Assembly: GCF_032362555.1 (NCBI RefSeq)
Contig: NC_083514.1
Location: 5,255,001-5,319,000 of the forward strand
Reading direction: 5' to 3'
Length of the DNA stretch: 64,000 nt
DNA from: Amyelois transitella
Taxonomy: Eukaryota; Arthropoda; Insecta; Lepidoptera; Pyralidae
Shown here: in pieces, positions 1 to 14,995 of the stretch
How positions within the stretch are numbered: the first letter of the stretch is position 1
Layout of the letters: each line of letters opens with the position of its first letter
The notes under the pieces: generated by a model
Told to the model about the DNA's origin: nothing
Seen by the model: only the letters and a program-made list of their open reading frames with translations
The model's database searches: none
Translations under genes and position numbers: made by a program

Positions 1-264
1 GCTGTAACTTGAGTTCTGCTAACAGTCTTGAGGAAATTTTCACTAATATTTTTTACAGTGATAATAATAACCCTACCAATAGTGGTAGGTCTTCATATTC
101 ATTTATGATTAATATTAGTAAGTACTGATTGAATGGCTTTCTTACATTAAGAAAAAAAGAGGAAATAAAACGACTTTCCTGCCTATACCTCCGATGAAAT
201 AATCCTAATAGTTCATCGAAAGGGAAGGAGGTTTGTAATATGTTTGCACAGTTTTTCTCCTCGG

Positions 265-513
265 TACATACATACATTAATATTTTCACGTTTAGACAGA
301 GCCAACAGTCTTAAAAAAGACTGAATGGCCACGTTCAACTATTTGGCTTAATGATAGAATAGAGATTCAAATAGTAACAGGTTGCTAGCCAATCGCCTGA
401 AAAAGAATCCCAAATTTGTAAGCCTATCCCTTAGTCGCCTTTTAGGACATCAATGGGAAAGAGATGTAGCGGTCCTGTTCTTTTTTGTATTGGTACCGGG
501 AACCACACGGCAC
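265..513 (+). repeat. SINE-like repeat family 1, copy 1
   Basis: Starts in a short CATA microsatellite, runs through the family words GTAGACAGAGCCAACAGTC-like, GGCCACGTTCA and TTGCTAGCC, and ends at GGGAACCACACGGCAC. The same roughly 250-bp unit recurs on both strands (near 4.3, 13.6, 15.4, 20.7, 24.9, 31.4, 31.9, 33.1, 42.1 and 58.9 kb). It contains no reading frame of note. SINE-like status is inferred from copy number, length and the microsatellite end. Confidence 0.8.
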
Positions 514-559
514 CAATTCTCCTCGGTGCGTAGTGATAATTCAGAATCAACCAGTGATT

Positions 560-736
560 TTATAGAAAACTAGCTGTTGCCCGCGACTTCGTCCGCGTAA
601 ATTTCGAGTTCAATCTACAATAATGTGACATAAAAAAAATATTTTGTTTTTGCTGGGACTCGAACTTGGACCGCCAACTGCACGTGCACAGTCAGTCTCA
701 CGCGCCAACCACTGGACCATCGAGGCCGGTGCGGTG
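560..736 (-). repeat. tRNA-derived SINE with CCCGCGACTTCGTCCGCG tail
   Basis: Read on the minus strand, this begins with a tRNA-like head. The A-box-like word TGGTCCAGTGGTTGG and the B-box-like word AAGTTCGAGTCCC are about 40 bases apart. After an A-rich spacer it ends in the common lepidopteran tail CGCGGACGAAGTCGCGGGC. The altered spacing and lack of an acceptor stem argue against a functional tRNA gene. Confidence 0.65.
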
Positions 737-1364
737 GTGTCGAAATTAAAGTAGACCAAGAAACTAAAAATCTTTTTACGTGTGAATTACGCATGTTATG
801 TGCGGCAAAACCAGGATATCATCAAACTGATTTTCACTTATATTTTATAGGTTTATACCTATATATGATATTCTGTCGTACAATAATAAATGAATTTGAA
901 TTTTATATTTCGTAACTTGCAGGCAAACTCATGCCTTGAGTTCATTCAAATGACGATAACTTTTTTTTTAGTGAACCGATTTCGATGAAACAAACATTAA
1001 ATGTTATTCTGAGTTAAAACAAAGAATGGTAAAACTTTTAAGTAAATCGGTTCAGTACTTTCGGAGATAAGCGTGATGATACAGAGAGATCAAAATTAAA
1101 AAAAAAATCTTTCTATTATTCATTTTAAGTGTCCCTCATTTACAGACAAAATATTTTTACTGTTTTATTATATGTATAAATAACACGGTTGACTCTGCTC
1201 ACATTGCTGGAGGCGATTGTTTTCGACATTTTATATAAAGAAAAGCTTAAAAGATTGGACGTTAGTCGTTAATTCTTTCGCTTTCGCTCGTTTTATTTAT
1301 TATTAACTCATATTTAAAAGAGGGGGGTTTTCCTAAAAGATAAATATAAATAAATTTATATATG
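737..1364. other. AT-rich intergenic stretch with an old repeat piece
   Basis: No coding potential. Bases 920-1110 match, in the opposite orientation, the repeat at about 16120-16330. Shared words are CGGTTCAGTACTTTCGGAG-like and TGAACTCAAGGCATGAG-like, typical of 3' parts of RTE-like or SINE repeats in Lepidoptera. The remainder shows nothing recognisable. Confidence 0.5.
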
Positions 1365-1690
1365 GCCTCTGTGGCGCAGCGGCAATGCGCTGGTCTGTGA
1401 CACCGGAGGTCCCGGGTTCGAATCCCCGTCAGATAATGATGAGAAACGCACTTTCTCTAATTGGTCTGGGTCTTGGATGTTTATCTACTTATCTAAGTAT
1501 TTATTATAAAATATAGTATCGTTGAGTTAGCATCTCGTAACACAAATCTTGAACTTACTTCAATTTGTCCCGTATATAAATAAATATATACGGATATATT
1601 TATTTATATACGGATATTACACTGATTGAGTTAGCCTTGAAGTAAGTTCAAGATTTGTGTTACGAGATGCTAACTCAACGATACTATACG
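1365..1690 (+). repeat. tRNA-derived SINE with an inverted copy of its 3' end
   Basis: The head at about 1372-1427 carries an A box (GTGGCGCAGCGGC) and a B box (GGTTCGAATCC), as in tRNA-derived SINEs. The body then runs through TTGGTCTGGGTCTTGGATG. The end at 1514-1565 (starting TAGTATCGTTGAGTTAGC) is repeated in perfect inverted form at about 1640-1690, separated by about 75 bases of TATATAAATA-rich DNA. The whole could fold into a roughly 50-bp hairpin stem. Confidence 0.75.
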
Positions 1691-1734
1691 ATAAGTCCAA
1701 TCCATTACAGAGATTTTTCCAACCAGTTATCATC

Positions 1735-2660
1735 ATCATCAACATGGATTTGTCCCAGGCAGTTCAACCACAAAAAAATTGGTATCATTTACAGTAGTTG
1801 TGATAAAAGGCCTAGATGCAAATAAACAAGTAGATGTAATTACACTGTTTTCACCAAGACGTTTAATAAGGTGTCAAAACAGAAACTAGTCAAAAAAAAT
1901 TTAACTACATCAGGTATAATGCTCAATTGCTTGCAGTTATACCTTAGTAACCGTAGCTTTTATGTTATCGTCGGTGGTTACCCCTCTGACTCCTGCAAGA
2001 TTATCTCAGGAGTTCCCCAAGGCTCCCATCTGGGACCTATCTTGTTTAATATACTTATTTATTAACGACTAGCAGTATTAAAAACTCCCATCCGTTTTTG
2101 TTTGCCAGTGATCTAATATTCTTCTTCAAAACGACCTTAATTTCTTGATGAGTTGGTGTGGAGCCTAGCCTTAGCCTGGATCTAATGAACTTGAATCCTG
2201 AAAAATGCGCACATATGAAATGCACTCGCAAACAACATATTATACCTACTTCATATAAAATCGATTCACAAGTAGTGCGGAGGAATTAAATGTGGTGAAG
2301 GATATCGGAATAACATCTGATAAGAAACTTATCTTCATCTCACATATAGAAAATATTAGCAGAAGAGCATCGAAGCTAAGCAGGTTTGTCTTTGATCTAC
2401 TTCGGTATTAGTTCATTATCAAAAAGAAGAGATTTGCTGGAACTTAAATTCTTTTTATAAAATTGTACGCTGTAAGATTGAGTCTTCACAACTCCCGAGC
2501 GGCATCGGATTCAAGGCTCTCTCAATATGACCTAGACATATTATGCGCCATTGGTTCTGCCAATCCGTAGATTCCGTAGATGCTGGGTCAGAATTCACCT
2601 ATGTGTATGATTGGTAGATTGTATAACAGAGTCAGTGTATCATGTGATTTACACCATGAT
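1735..2660 (+). mobile_element. Decayed LINE reverse transcriptase fragment (Jockey/CR1-like)
   Basis: Translated pieces include a GF(V)PGRS-like motif near 1750 and SGVPQGSHLGPILFNI at 1997-2050, the conserved region of non-LTR reverse transcriptases. Further downstream, about 2330-2400 and 2480-2570, the frames resemble the RT C-terminal region of Jockey/CR1-type elements. Frames are broken by several stops and shifts, so this is a dead 5'- and 3'-truncated copy. The exact clade is not certain. Confidence 0.75.
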
Positions 2661-2895
2661 TCCCTTCCGAGCTTTTGTAACAGTGTCATTGATAGTAATT
2701 AATATTTTGTATCTTTTAATTACATCAACCGTATTAACAATATTTTCCAAATTTTATACTGTTATTACAAATTAAAAAAAAATTATTCAAAATTTTAGAA
2801 TTTTATCTTACTTTGTGTATCAATAGTATTAATTAATGTTTTTAACTACGAATTTGGGTAAGTGGTTTCAATGATATTATATATACTGTAAGACA

Positions 2896-3809
2896 ATAGG
2901 CTATTTGACAAAGTTCTAAAAACTATCTTAGGGTATTTATTTGTTTATAAGGAGCCCTACAAAAATACTTTTCTGCCTTTATTACAGCTATTGTATTAAA
3001 AAATCGAAAAAGAAAATGAAATATTCAAATATGCCGCCAAAATGCGACTTTTAGCAATATGGCGGCCATGGCATGCAGTGACGTAAATTTCGTGTAAATA
3101 TCATACAAAGCTTGTTGGTGTTTCGAAAAGTTTTGATTTTCTCTTGTTTTATTTAACTTGTGCCACGTCATATGTGTGAAAATTATTAAAATGAGTTCCT
3201 ATAAATGTTGTGCAGTGCCTCAATGCACTAATACAACAATAAAATCTGCTACGAAACTGTTTTTTTCTATGCCGATGGATTTGAATATTCGCAAAAAGTG
3301 GTTTCAGATCATGATCTAAGATCAGTGGTTACCAAGATATACTTACATTGATGTTTTAACATTCCTCAGTTCGTATCTCAGCATAGAAATCTGGATTGTC
3401 TTTGAAGAAGACAATCCAGATTTCTTCTTCCAACCATTATTGCGTCCACTTTTGGTAGGTTTCGACTGTCAGCTTTCGCGGAATTGGTTTCCATTATTAA
3501 ATACCTATGTTATCTGAGTAATCCTGAGCGATCAAACACTTATAAAATCTTGAAAAATAATAGCGAACACTAAGGAACGGTACGATCCACAGTCTGTTTA
3601 TGGGTAATTGACGTCATAATAGAAATAGCCAATCACGTTCGTTTTTAGTCACGTGACAGCTGCATATAAAAACCTAATTTTCTGAGACGGATTTTGTTTA
3701 AATAATGCAATATTTTTATCTCGCGTTATTACAAATCGCTCCAAAAAAATAATATTAAGACTGATGACATAAAAGAAATGTATATTTTTAATACAGTCAA
3801 ATAGCCTAT
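2896..3809 (+). mobile_element. THAP-coding P-like DNA transposon remnant, copy 1
   Basis: Bounded by perfect inverted ends ATAGGCTATTTGAC and GTCAAATAGCCTAT. A short frame from the ATG at 3191 begins MSSYKCCAVPQC and continues through KLFFSMP and KKWF, which is the C2CH start of a THAP zinc-finger domain, the DNA-binding domain of P-type transposases. The frame stops soon after, so only the domain's front half remains. A perfect 17-bp-arm hairpin lies at about 3387-3424. Copy 2 (27534-28448) is almost identical, so the pair moved recently. No clear target duplication was found, so P-superfamily membership is inferred from the THAP domain only. Confidence 0.75.
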
Positions 3810-4281
3810 TTAGCAATTAAATTAAAATATGTAATATATTGTAAATATTGTATAATTAAAGCATACAATGGTAGGCCAAATAAATTTTGTAAAGAATTTA
3901 CTGTGTTTAAGTTCTAAGCTTCATGCATTCGGGACTTCATGAATTGCTAGCTATTAATCCGCTCCCGTGGGAATTTCTCGACAAAAAAGTAGCCGATGGT
4001 ATTCCTTTATTTCTATTCTACCCATATACCATATCGTCGGGGATAGTTCAAATCCGCGTAACTAGCATTGGATAATTCCGCGTATATGACAAATGTAGCC
4101 ATTTTAAGTTTTCGCAGGCAATTCACGCAAAATCTTGATAGGCTGCCACCGACTTGAAACGAGTTCATTTCGAACAATCGGAAGCCTGAAATCGCCAAAA
4201 TAACAACACTGCGTATCTTTCGCGAGCAAGTGTCAACACCGCGTATGTGATTTGGTGACACCGGCAACGAGTTTGTTGTAT

Positions 4282-4540
4282 ACACATACATATGGTCACG
4301 TCTATATATATCCCTTGCGGGGTAGACAGAGCCAACAGGCTTGAAAAGACTGAATGGCCACGTTCAGCTATTTGGCTTAATTATAGAATTGAGATTCAAA
4401 TAGTGACAGCTTGCTAGCCCATCGCCTAACTAAGAATCCCAAGTTTGTAAGCCTATCCCTTAGTCGTCTTTTACGTATCCATGAGAAGGAGATGGAGTGG
4501 TCCTATTCTTTTTGTATTGGTGCCGGGAACCACACGGCAC
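4282..4540 (+). repeat. SINE-like repeat family 1, copy 2 (nested)
   Basis: Begins ACATACATATGGTCACGTC and ends GGGAACCACACGGCAC. It sits inside DNA transposon A and must therefore be younger than that insertion. Confidence 0.85.
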
Positions 4541-4735
4541 AAATGTTGTTTAATTTTGCAATAAAACTGTATTTACTTAAAAATTATCATTGCCAACATC
4601 AGGTAAGTGTAAATGTAATGTTTTTTTTCGTATATTTAAAATTAAAATCGGTATATAACCCAAGTTTAGTTCTTTTTACCATTCTAACCTCTTAATATCT
4701 AATATTTTTTTTCAAAATACACTACAGTATTTAAA

Positions 4736-5340
4736 TTGTGCAACAATCTGGGCACTAATAATGTAAAGTGTTATTGGTTTGATGAGACCACTACTGATTT
4801 AAAAGCATCAACGTATGCTTCTTTTTATATTGATTATTTAAAGAAAATTATAGAAGACTGCCCAAAAGATGTAGTAATTTTAAGTGATGGATGCACATCA
4901 CAAAATAGAAATGTTGTGGTTTCTAACGCTCTCCTGCTACTGGTGATGGAAAAAAATGTTGTGATTATACAAAAATTTATAAAAAAGGTCACACTCAGGT
5001 GGAGGTGGATTCAGTTCACTCAATAATTGAAGGAAAATTAAAAAAATCGTGAAATATTTTTACTAGTCAGTACTCTTCGATTACCAAAAAAGTTTGACTG
5101 AATCCATCTCCATATAAGGTAGCAACAGTGGACCACACATTCTTTAAAGGTTGGTGCGAAATGTTTGGTTGATATCAGAGTACTAAAATACAATCCCAAT
5201 GGTACAATTGAATACAAGCTTAACTACAATGACGAGTTTCAACCGTTACCACAAAGGCCAAAAAGAATTGAGCCATTTATACCACCACAGCCTTTTGCTG
5301 ATAGGTTGCCAATATCCAAATCAAAGTATGAACATTAACA
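4736..5340 (+). pseudogene. Transposase remnant of element A
   Basis: The first frame (4736-5026) contains VVILSDGCTSQNRNVV, a likely catalytic-Asp motif of the form SD(G/N)C-x-x-QN(R/K)N. About 40 residues on, in a shifted frame near 4988, comes GHTQVEVDSVHSIIE. A further stretch at about 5155-5340 reads NPNGTIEYKLNYNDEF and ends in DRLPISKSKYEH before a stop. The same three blocks appear in the same order in element B. At least two frame changes and one in-frame stop separate the blocks here, so it is inactive. The N-terminal part is absent. The family occurs widely as unnamed insect proteins; the superfamily name is uncertain. Confidence 0.65.
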
Positions 5341-6203
5341 ACAATTAAAAACCTTCAGATTGCCATGAATTCTATAACGACTTGCCATACAGAAATACCT
5401 AATTCGTACCTGCCTCTTATTAATTAATAGTAATCTTTAACTGTTTACACCTTATAAATGAACAATTTGGTTTTTCTTTTTTTGTTAGAAATTATATATT
5501 TTTGTTTAGTTCCTTTGTTGATTTTTATAATTTGATTTTAATTATTACCTACTAGTGCCTATTATTATTTCAAAGTACATAATTTTAAGCACTAAGACTG
5601 TTTGATTGTGGTATAATTTTATTTCATTAATATATTTAAGATTTGTGATATTCCGAAGTTTTCCAATTAAAATTACTTAAAAGGTTGAATAAGATTTAAT
5701 TATATGTTTCATGTTTATAAGAGTAATTTAGTTTATAAGAGATGTTTATAAGAGTAATTCAAATATATTTAAGAGAAAAAGTTTATGTTGATTTTGTTAC
5801 ATTTATCTAACATTTATTCATTTTATCTAACTTTTATAAGAGGCAAAGATTTTTCAATAATTTTGTATAGTTTTATTTTCTACATTGAATAATATTTTTG
5901 TTAAAATAATGATATTTGTTTCATATCAAAACCGCGTACTTTCCCCATCAGTTCCATTGTTATAAGTTTATGGTCAAAGCAAATCCGCGTAATTGTCGTA
6001 GGGCCTTAATTATTTACTTAAACTGATATATTTTCTACCAAGAGATAGAACACATTACTAATTACTTTTTGTGTAAAAATGAGCTTTAAATTAATTGAAT
6101 TAATAAAGTTATTAAGTTTTAACCTTCCCCTGTAAAACTGGATCTATTGCAGATACGCACCTTTTACGTATGGTAGATTCGCAGATTTGCACTATCCCCG
6201 ACG

Positions 6204-6609
6204 ATATTCCATCATAATTATTTAAGTAGTTTTTGAGTTTTTTCCTAACAAACACACAAAAATACAATTTCTTTTTCTTTATTAAATTAGTGTGGATGTG
6301 GATAATTAAAGGCAAAGCTGTGAATAATTTTGTTTATTTTGTAGTAGAAATAAATCACACTCCTAAACCAAACAAAGAGATTGAAACAGAAAATTTTCCC
6401 ATAAAAATATGTGATAAATCAAATTAAACTAGGTAACAATATTGCTTTCACAATATTGTATCTGGAAATTGCAAATTAAAATTAATTATCACCTTTAACA
6501 TAATACATCATTAATTATTTAAACTAAGCCTTATACCTAAGTGATAACCATATGGTGCAATTAAAGACATTGTATGCATTATATGGTGTTGTTACAGGTA
6601 TAGTCAAAT
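6204..6609. other. AT-rich spacer downstream of Atg8
   Basis: Low-complexity AT-rich DNA between transposon A and the Atg8 stop codon. It probably holds the Atg8 3' UTR on the minus strand. No convincing AATAAA was picked out close to the stop. Confidence 0.4.
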
Positions 6610-11179
<4,570 letters not shown>

Positions 11180-12479
11180 AATAAGTAATTTCCTAACATG
11201 CCTAACTTTATGAAGAAAAAGATGTTATAATAATTAGTCACTTTAATTGAATTTAATACTAATAGAGCATTCCTATCACAAAAGAGGCGCTTCTGGTACA
11301 ACCTACCTTGGTAGAATTTTTCAAATAATGTTTCATGCTACTTATTTATTCAGTATAATAATAAATTCAGTCTGTTAAGCTTAAAGTAGATTTAAATGAA
11401 GTATACAAATAAAAACTTCTAGTGTTATTTTTTTTATTTACTTTAATGACCTGATAAAGTTACCTACAAGAAAATTTCGTAAAATAAATTACCTAATTAC
11501 GTAAAAAAATTAAGTAAGAAATTAAATCGTCTTCAAAATACACTAAAAAGATAAAATTCATTGAAATTTATATAATAAAAAGTTTTACTTAGGCGATAGT
11601 AGTACCTAATCTACCTTCATCAAAAAAATTATGTACCTACCAACCCACTTACGTCTAGGTACGACGTAAATTTAATTTTCAATTATTTTTATAGGTCTAT
11701 TTACTTAATTGCAGAGTTTATTCTGTTGATTTTTGAGGAGTTTCCAGAAATATCTCCCATATTAAGTATCTATAATCACGCGGACACTGATCTTTTGAAC
11801 GCAATTTTTTTTAATGTGGTTATAAATACCAAAGATATGCATGCGGTTACATACGAAATACGATTTGTGAACCTCCTTTTTTGAAGTGGGTCGGAAAATA
11901 CCCGAAAAAAATACTTACAAAATGCGATTTTATCGCTAAATAGCAATTTAATTAAATGTTTCGATTCTATAGTTAAAACCTGCTAAAACAAAATCTCATA
12001 GGTACAACTAGGAAAAGCAAAATCTAATTATTAAAACCACGTCCCACGTCCAGGAAAAATAGTTCTGCCTATATTTAAAACATTTTTCCCATAGAAAATT
12101 TTGGTGCGCAGACCGCTCCACTGTTAGCGCGAGCGATTCGCCTATTAGGTAAATCGATGAGCCTGATGAGTTTTAACGTTATTACGTAAAAAAAATCTAA
12201 CTATTAAATGAGATGTTATTGGATAATTAGTGAATAACATTTGCAAATGTGCCGAAAGTTTGAAAAAAGTGCATTCAGTAGTTTCTGAGATCACTGATGA
12301 TTAATTTTAATGTGGACTAGGATGTTGAGACGTTCTTCTTCTAAATTTAAGAGCTAACTGTTGTCGGTAGAGTTAGGTGAAGCTTTCTTCATTCATCTCT
12401 TCTCGCTGTTATTTTTATACTTGTTAGTGTGTTGTTTGGTTTTTGCTATGGTGGCCTGGAAACTCATGAGGAAAACGCA
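11180..12479. other. Intergenic, nothing recognised
   Basis: The interval begins with the 3' UTR of the thioesterase (signal at 11408). The remainder is AT-rich and carries no open frame, RNA gene or bounded element that can be supported. Confidence 0.5.
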
Positions 12480-13036
12480 AAAAAATGGAATCAAAGATTT
12501 CAGACACGGGAAAATTACCATGGAACTATATAGAAATCAAGATACAATATTAGAAATAAACAACATAACGATAAAAGCAAAATTAAAACAAGGAGTAAGA
12601 CAGGGCTGCCTACTCTCACCATTGATATATTATATTAAAAAGGGTATCATTTAAGCTATCACCAATTTAATTAGTTTTGTGTTTCTTAAATAATAGGGTT
12701 TGTCCTCAACATAGTAGATCTGTCACCAAAATGTAGTCACCAAACAATGCAAAATCAGTTCCACAATAAATCACCTAAAATCCTGAGATATAAGGTCTAG
12801 TACCAAATAAATGTTTTTGTATGTATTATAATAGGTGTGTCCTAATAAGTATTTAAGCAAACTAATTTAAAGAGATCACCAATAAATCATATTATGTTAC
12901 TAGAAAATTGCATTAAGTGCAAATAAAAAATTAGGGTTGTCATCATCGTTTCAACCAAAAGATTCTGCTACTTAACTAGACTCCCAAGGTTCTAAATTTC
13001 CACTGGTAGTATAAATTATATTTAAATAAAATTTTT

Positions 13037-13310
13037 AGCAGAGTAGTAAATAAAACAATTAAAGTTAAAATAATCAATATTTATTGTTGAAAATAATTAC
13101 CACTGAACAATCAGCGCTGGTTTAAAATAGCTGGCTTATGGCTAGCAGAATAGTAGATAAAACACTTAATTAAAGTTAAAATAATCAATATTTATTCTTA
13201 AAAATAATAACCACTGAACAATCAGCGCTGGTTTAAAATAGCTGGCTTATGGCTAGCAGAATAGTAGATAAAACACTTAATTAAAGTTAAAATAATCAAT
13301 AGTTAACTAC
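13037..13310. repeat. Minisatellite, about 111-bp unit, 2.5 copies
   Basis: Units start at about 13037, 13143 and 13254, each beginning TAGCAGA(G/A)TAGTA and containing AATCAGCGCTGGTTTAAAAT. The last is truncated. It lies inside the 12642-14065 element, as internal tandem repeats often do in MITEs. Confidence 0.8.
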
Positions 13311-13605
13311 TACCCATCGTTGAGGCCGGATTGGTCAATTTTTAAAGCGCGCCAATTTGTCTCCGCCCCTTTGATCGTTTTTTCATTAAAATTATAAATT
13401 GATGTATTAAATTGGTAACGAATACTATTAATTTAATATCTGAACGAAATAAAATGTTACTACTGTATTGGTGACAAAATATCAAATAAAAAGGAGTCGC
13501 AGTCAGGGATCGATTATCGATTTATTTGGTGACAGATCTACCATTCTGAGCACAGAGCTATTATTTAAGTAACAAAACTATTATTATAAGAACGAAGTTT
13601 ATATT

Positions 13606-13872
13606 CATACATACATACATACATATGATCACGTCTATATCCCTTGCGGGGTAGACAGAGCCAACAGTCTTGAAAAGACTGAATGGCCACGTTCAGCTAT
13701 TTGGCTTAATGATAGAACCGAGATTCAAATAGTGACAGGTTGCTAGCCCATCGCCTAAAAGAGGAATCCTAAGTTTATAAGCCGATCCCTTAGTCGCCTT
13801 TTACGACATCCATGGGAAAGAGATGGAGTGGTCCTATTCTTTTTTGTAATAGTGCCGGGAACCACACGGCAC
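13606..13872 (+). repeat. SINE-like repeat family 1, copy 3 (nested)
   Basis: Begins in (CATA)5 followed by TGATCACGTCTATATCCC and ends GGGAACCACACGGCAC. It is inserted in the 9-bp-TSD element, which is itself inserted in a LINE. Confidence 0.9.
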
Positions 13873-14429
13873 ATGTAATTCAATATAATTTTATTGGTTA
13901 TCGATCTCTTATTTTACACATATATTAACATTAATTTGATAATTCATACCTGGGAACAATTTTTGTTTATCTGAGAACGAAAATATTTCGTGGCGATAGA
14001 TCTATTTATTAGGTGATACAACTTGATGACAAATATAAATTTTGGTGATAGAAAATATAGTTCCCTATTAAAAACAGCGGAGGGTGTCACTAAATGGTAA
14101 GAAAATTCAATTTGTCCGTTTTGCAGATGACATAGCACTTGCTGAAAATTCAGAAGATTTAGAAATGTAAATTCGAAGCATGGATACTTTATTTTACAGC
14201 ATAAATTAAAAATAAATACAAACAAAACAAGAACTCTAATAAATAAAAAAGATCGACTACATCCAAAAATCAAAACAATAAGCAATCAGTTAAGCTCAAT
14301 AATCAAATATTAGAACAAGTAGGTAAACAAATTTCAGTATTTATTATTTTATACATTATTCATAAAAATTCAAGATGCTCACAGGATATTAAGCAGAGAT
14401 TAACTTAGAGATAAACTAAAAAAAGGAAA

Positions 14430-14690
14430 GATAATTTTGCCTAAACATACATACTTACATAAAATCACGCCTCTTTCCCGGAGGGGTAGGCAGAGACTAC
14501 CTTATCTTTTCACTTGCCACGATCTCTGCATTCGCTTCATCCACATTCATAACTCTCTTCATGCAAGCTCGGCGGTTTCGGGTACTTTTGACCTGACCCT
14601 TTACCAGGACGTCCTTAATTTGATCAAGATACGTTCGTCTAGGTCTTTCCATTCCGACCTTTCCACATAAATAAATATAATTAAAACATT
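14430..14690 (-). mobile_element. LINE C-terminal/3' tail fragment
   Basis: On the minus strand it reads RTYLDQIKDVLVKGQVKS and then ACMKRVMNVDEAN, the far C-terminus of an RTE-like reverse transcriptase. It ends in a GTATG-rich microsatellite. The same family lies on the plus strand at 49520-50040. Confidence 0.65.
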
Positions 14691-14995
14691 TTTTTTTGGA
14701 CTATGTGAACATCGTTTGCCTAAAGGGCATTTACTATTACAGCGGGACAGTTATAGGCGAGGGCTGGACGCTTCTCAAGAGACAGAAGGACAGGGAAAGG
14801 AAGGATAGAGGCATTTGAGACGTGGTGCTGGACAAGAATGGAGAAAAGGAAATTGGATGAAAAAACCGTTTTAAAAACGGAAGAAAATAGGAGAGGAAAA
14901 ATGATAGGCCATTTAATACAAGACATGACAAATTAAAAAAAAAAAACTAATGGAAAAATTAATGGAAAGAGAGGAAGAGGAATAAAATATTTTCT

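Larger units (their letters stand above)
4035..6203 (+). mobile_element. DNA transposon, 4-bp-TSD DDE lineage, element A
   Basis: Ends are inverted repeats starting CGTCGGGGATAGT and flanked on both sides by ATAT (4031-4034 and 6204-6207). The word CCGCGTA or close variants recurs just inside both ends (about 4050, 4077, 4205, 4230, 5930 and 5985), as expected of transposase-binding sites. Inside lies a plus-strand transposase remnant (4736-5340). A family-1 SINE has inserted at 4282-4540. The family is the same as element B (59199-61053). The 4-bp target duplication recalls the Sola group, but that assignment is only a suggestion. Confidence 0.75.
12642..14065. mobile_element. Nonautonomous DNA element with 9-bp TSD (MULE-like MITE)
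   Basis: The element begins GGGTATC and ends GTTCCC, between two copies of TATTAAAAA (12633-12641 and 14066-14074). Its degenerate inverted ends share CTATCACCAA with TTGGTGATAG. A further perfect inverted pair, TAGATCTGTCACCAAA near 12715 and its complement near 13530, lies inside. It contains a 111-bp minisatellite (13037-13310), a SINE (13606-13872) and no coding capacity. A 9-bp duplication and G-rich ends are the habit of Mutator-like elements, so that superfamily is suggested but not proved. Confidence 0.7.
12480..14995 (+). mobile_element. LINE reverse transcriptase fragment split by later insertions
   Basis: Three plus-strand pieces read as one RTE/Proto-like reverse transcriptase in order. 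At 12480-12641 there is KQGVRQGCLLSPL. At 14075-14260 there is GKKIQFVRFADDIALAENSE, with the catalytic ADD. At about 14745-14990 comes the C-terminal region EAFETWCWTRM followed by RRGKMIGHLIQDM. The first gap is exactly filled by the 9-bp-TSD element at 12642-14065. The second contains a minus-strand LINE tail (14430-14690). Stops and shifts show that it is dead. Confidence 0.75.

Noticed and set aside
645-735. Second tRNA-like sequence on the minus strand
   Set aside because: Box spacing and the attached repeat tail show a SINE, not a tRNA gene.
1372-1430. tRNA-like A and B boxes (possible tRNA gene)
   Set aside because: No acceptor stem pairing is apparent and the sequence runs straight into a SINE body, so it is a tRNA-derived SINE head.
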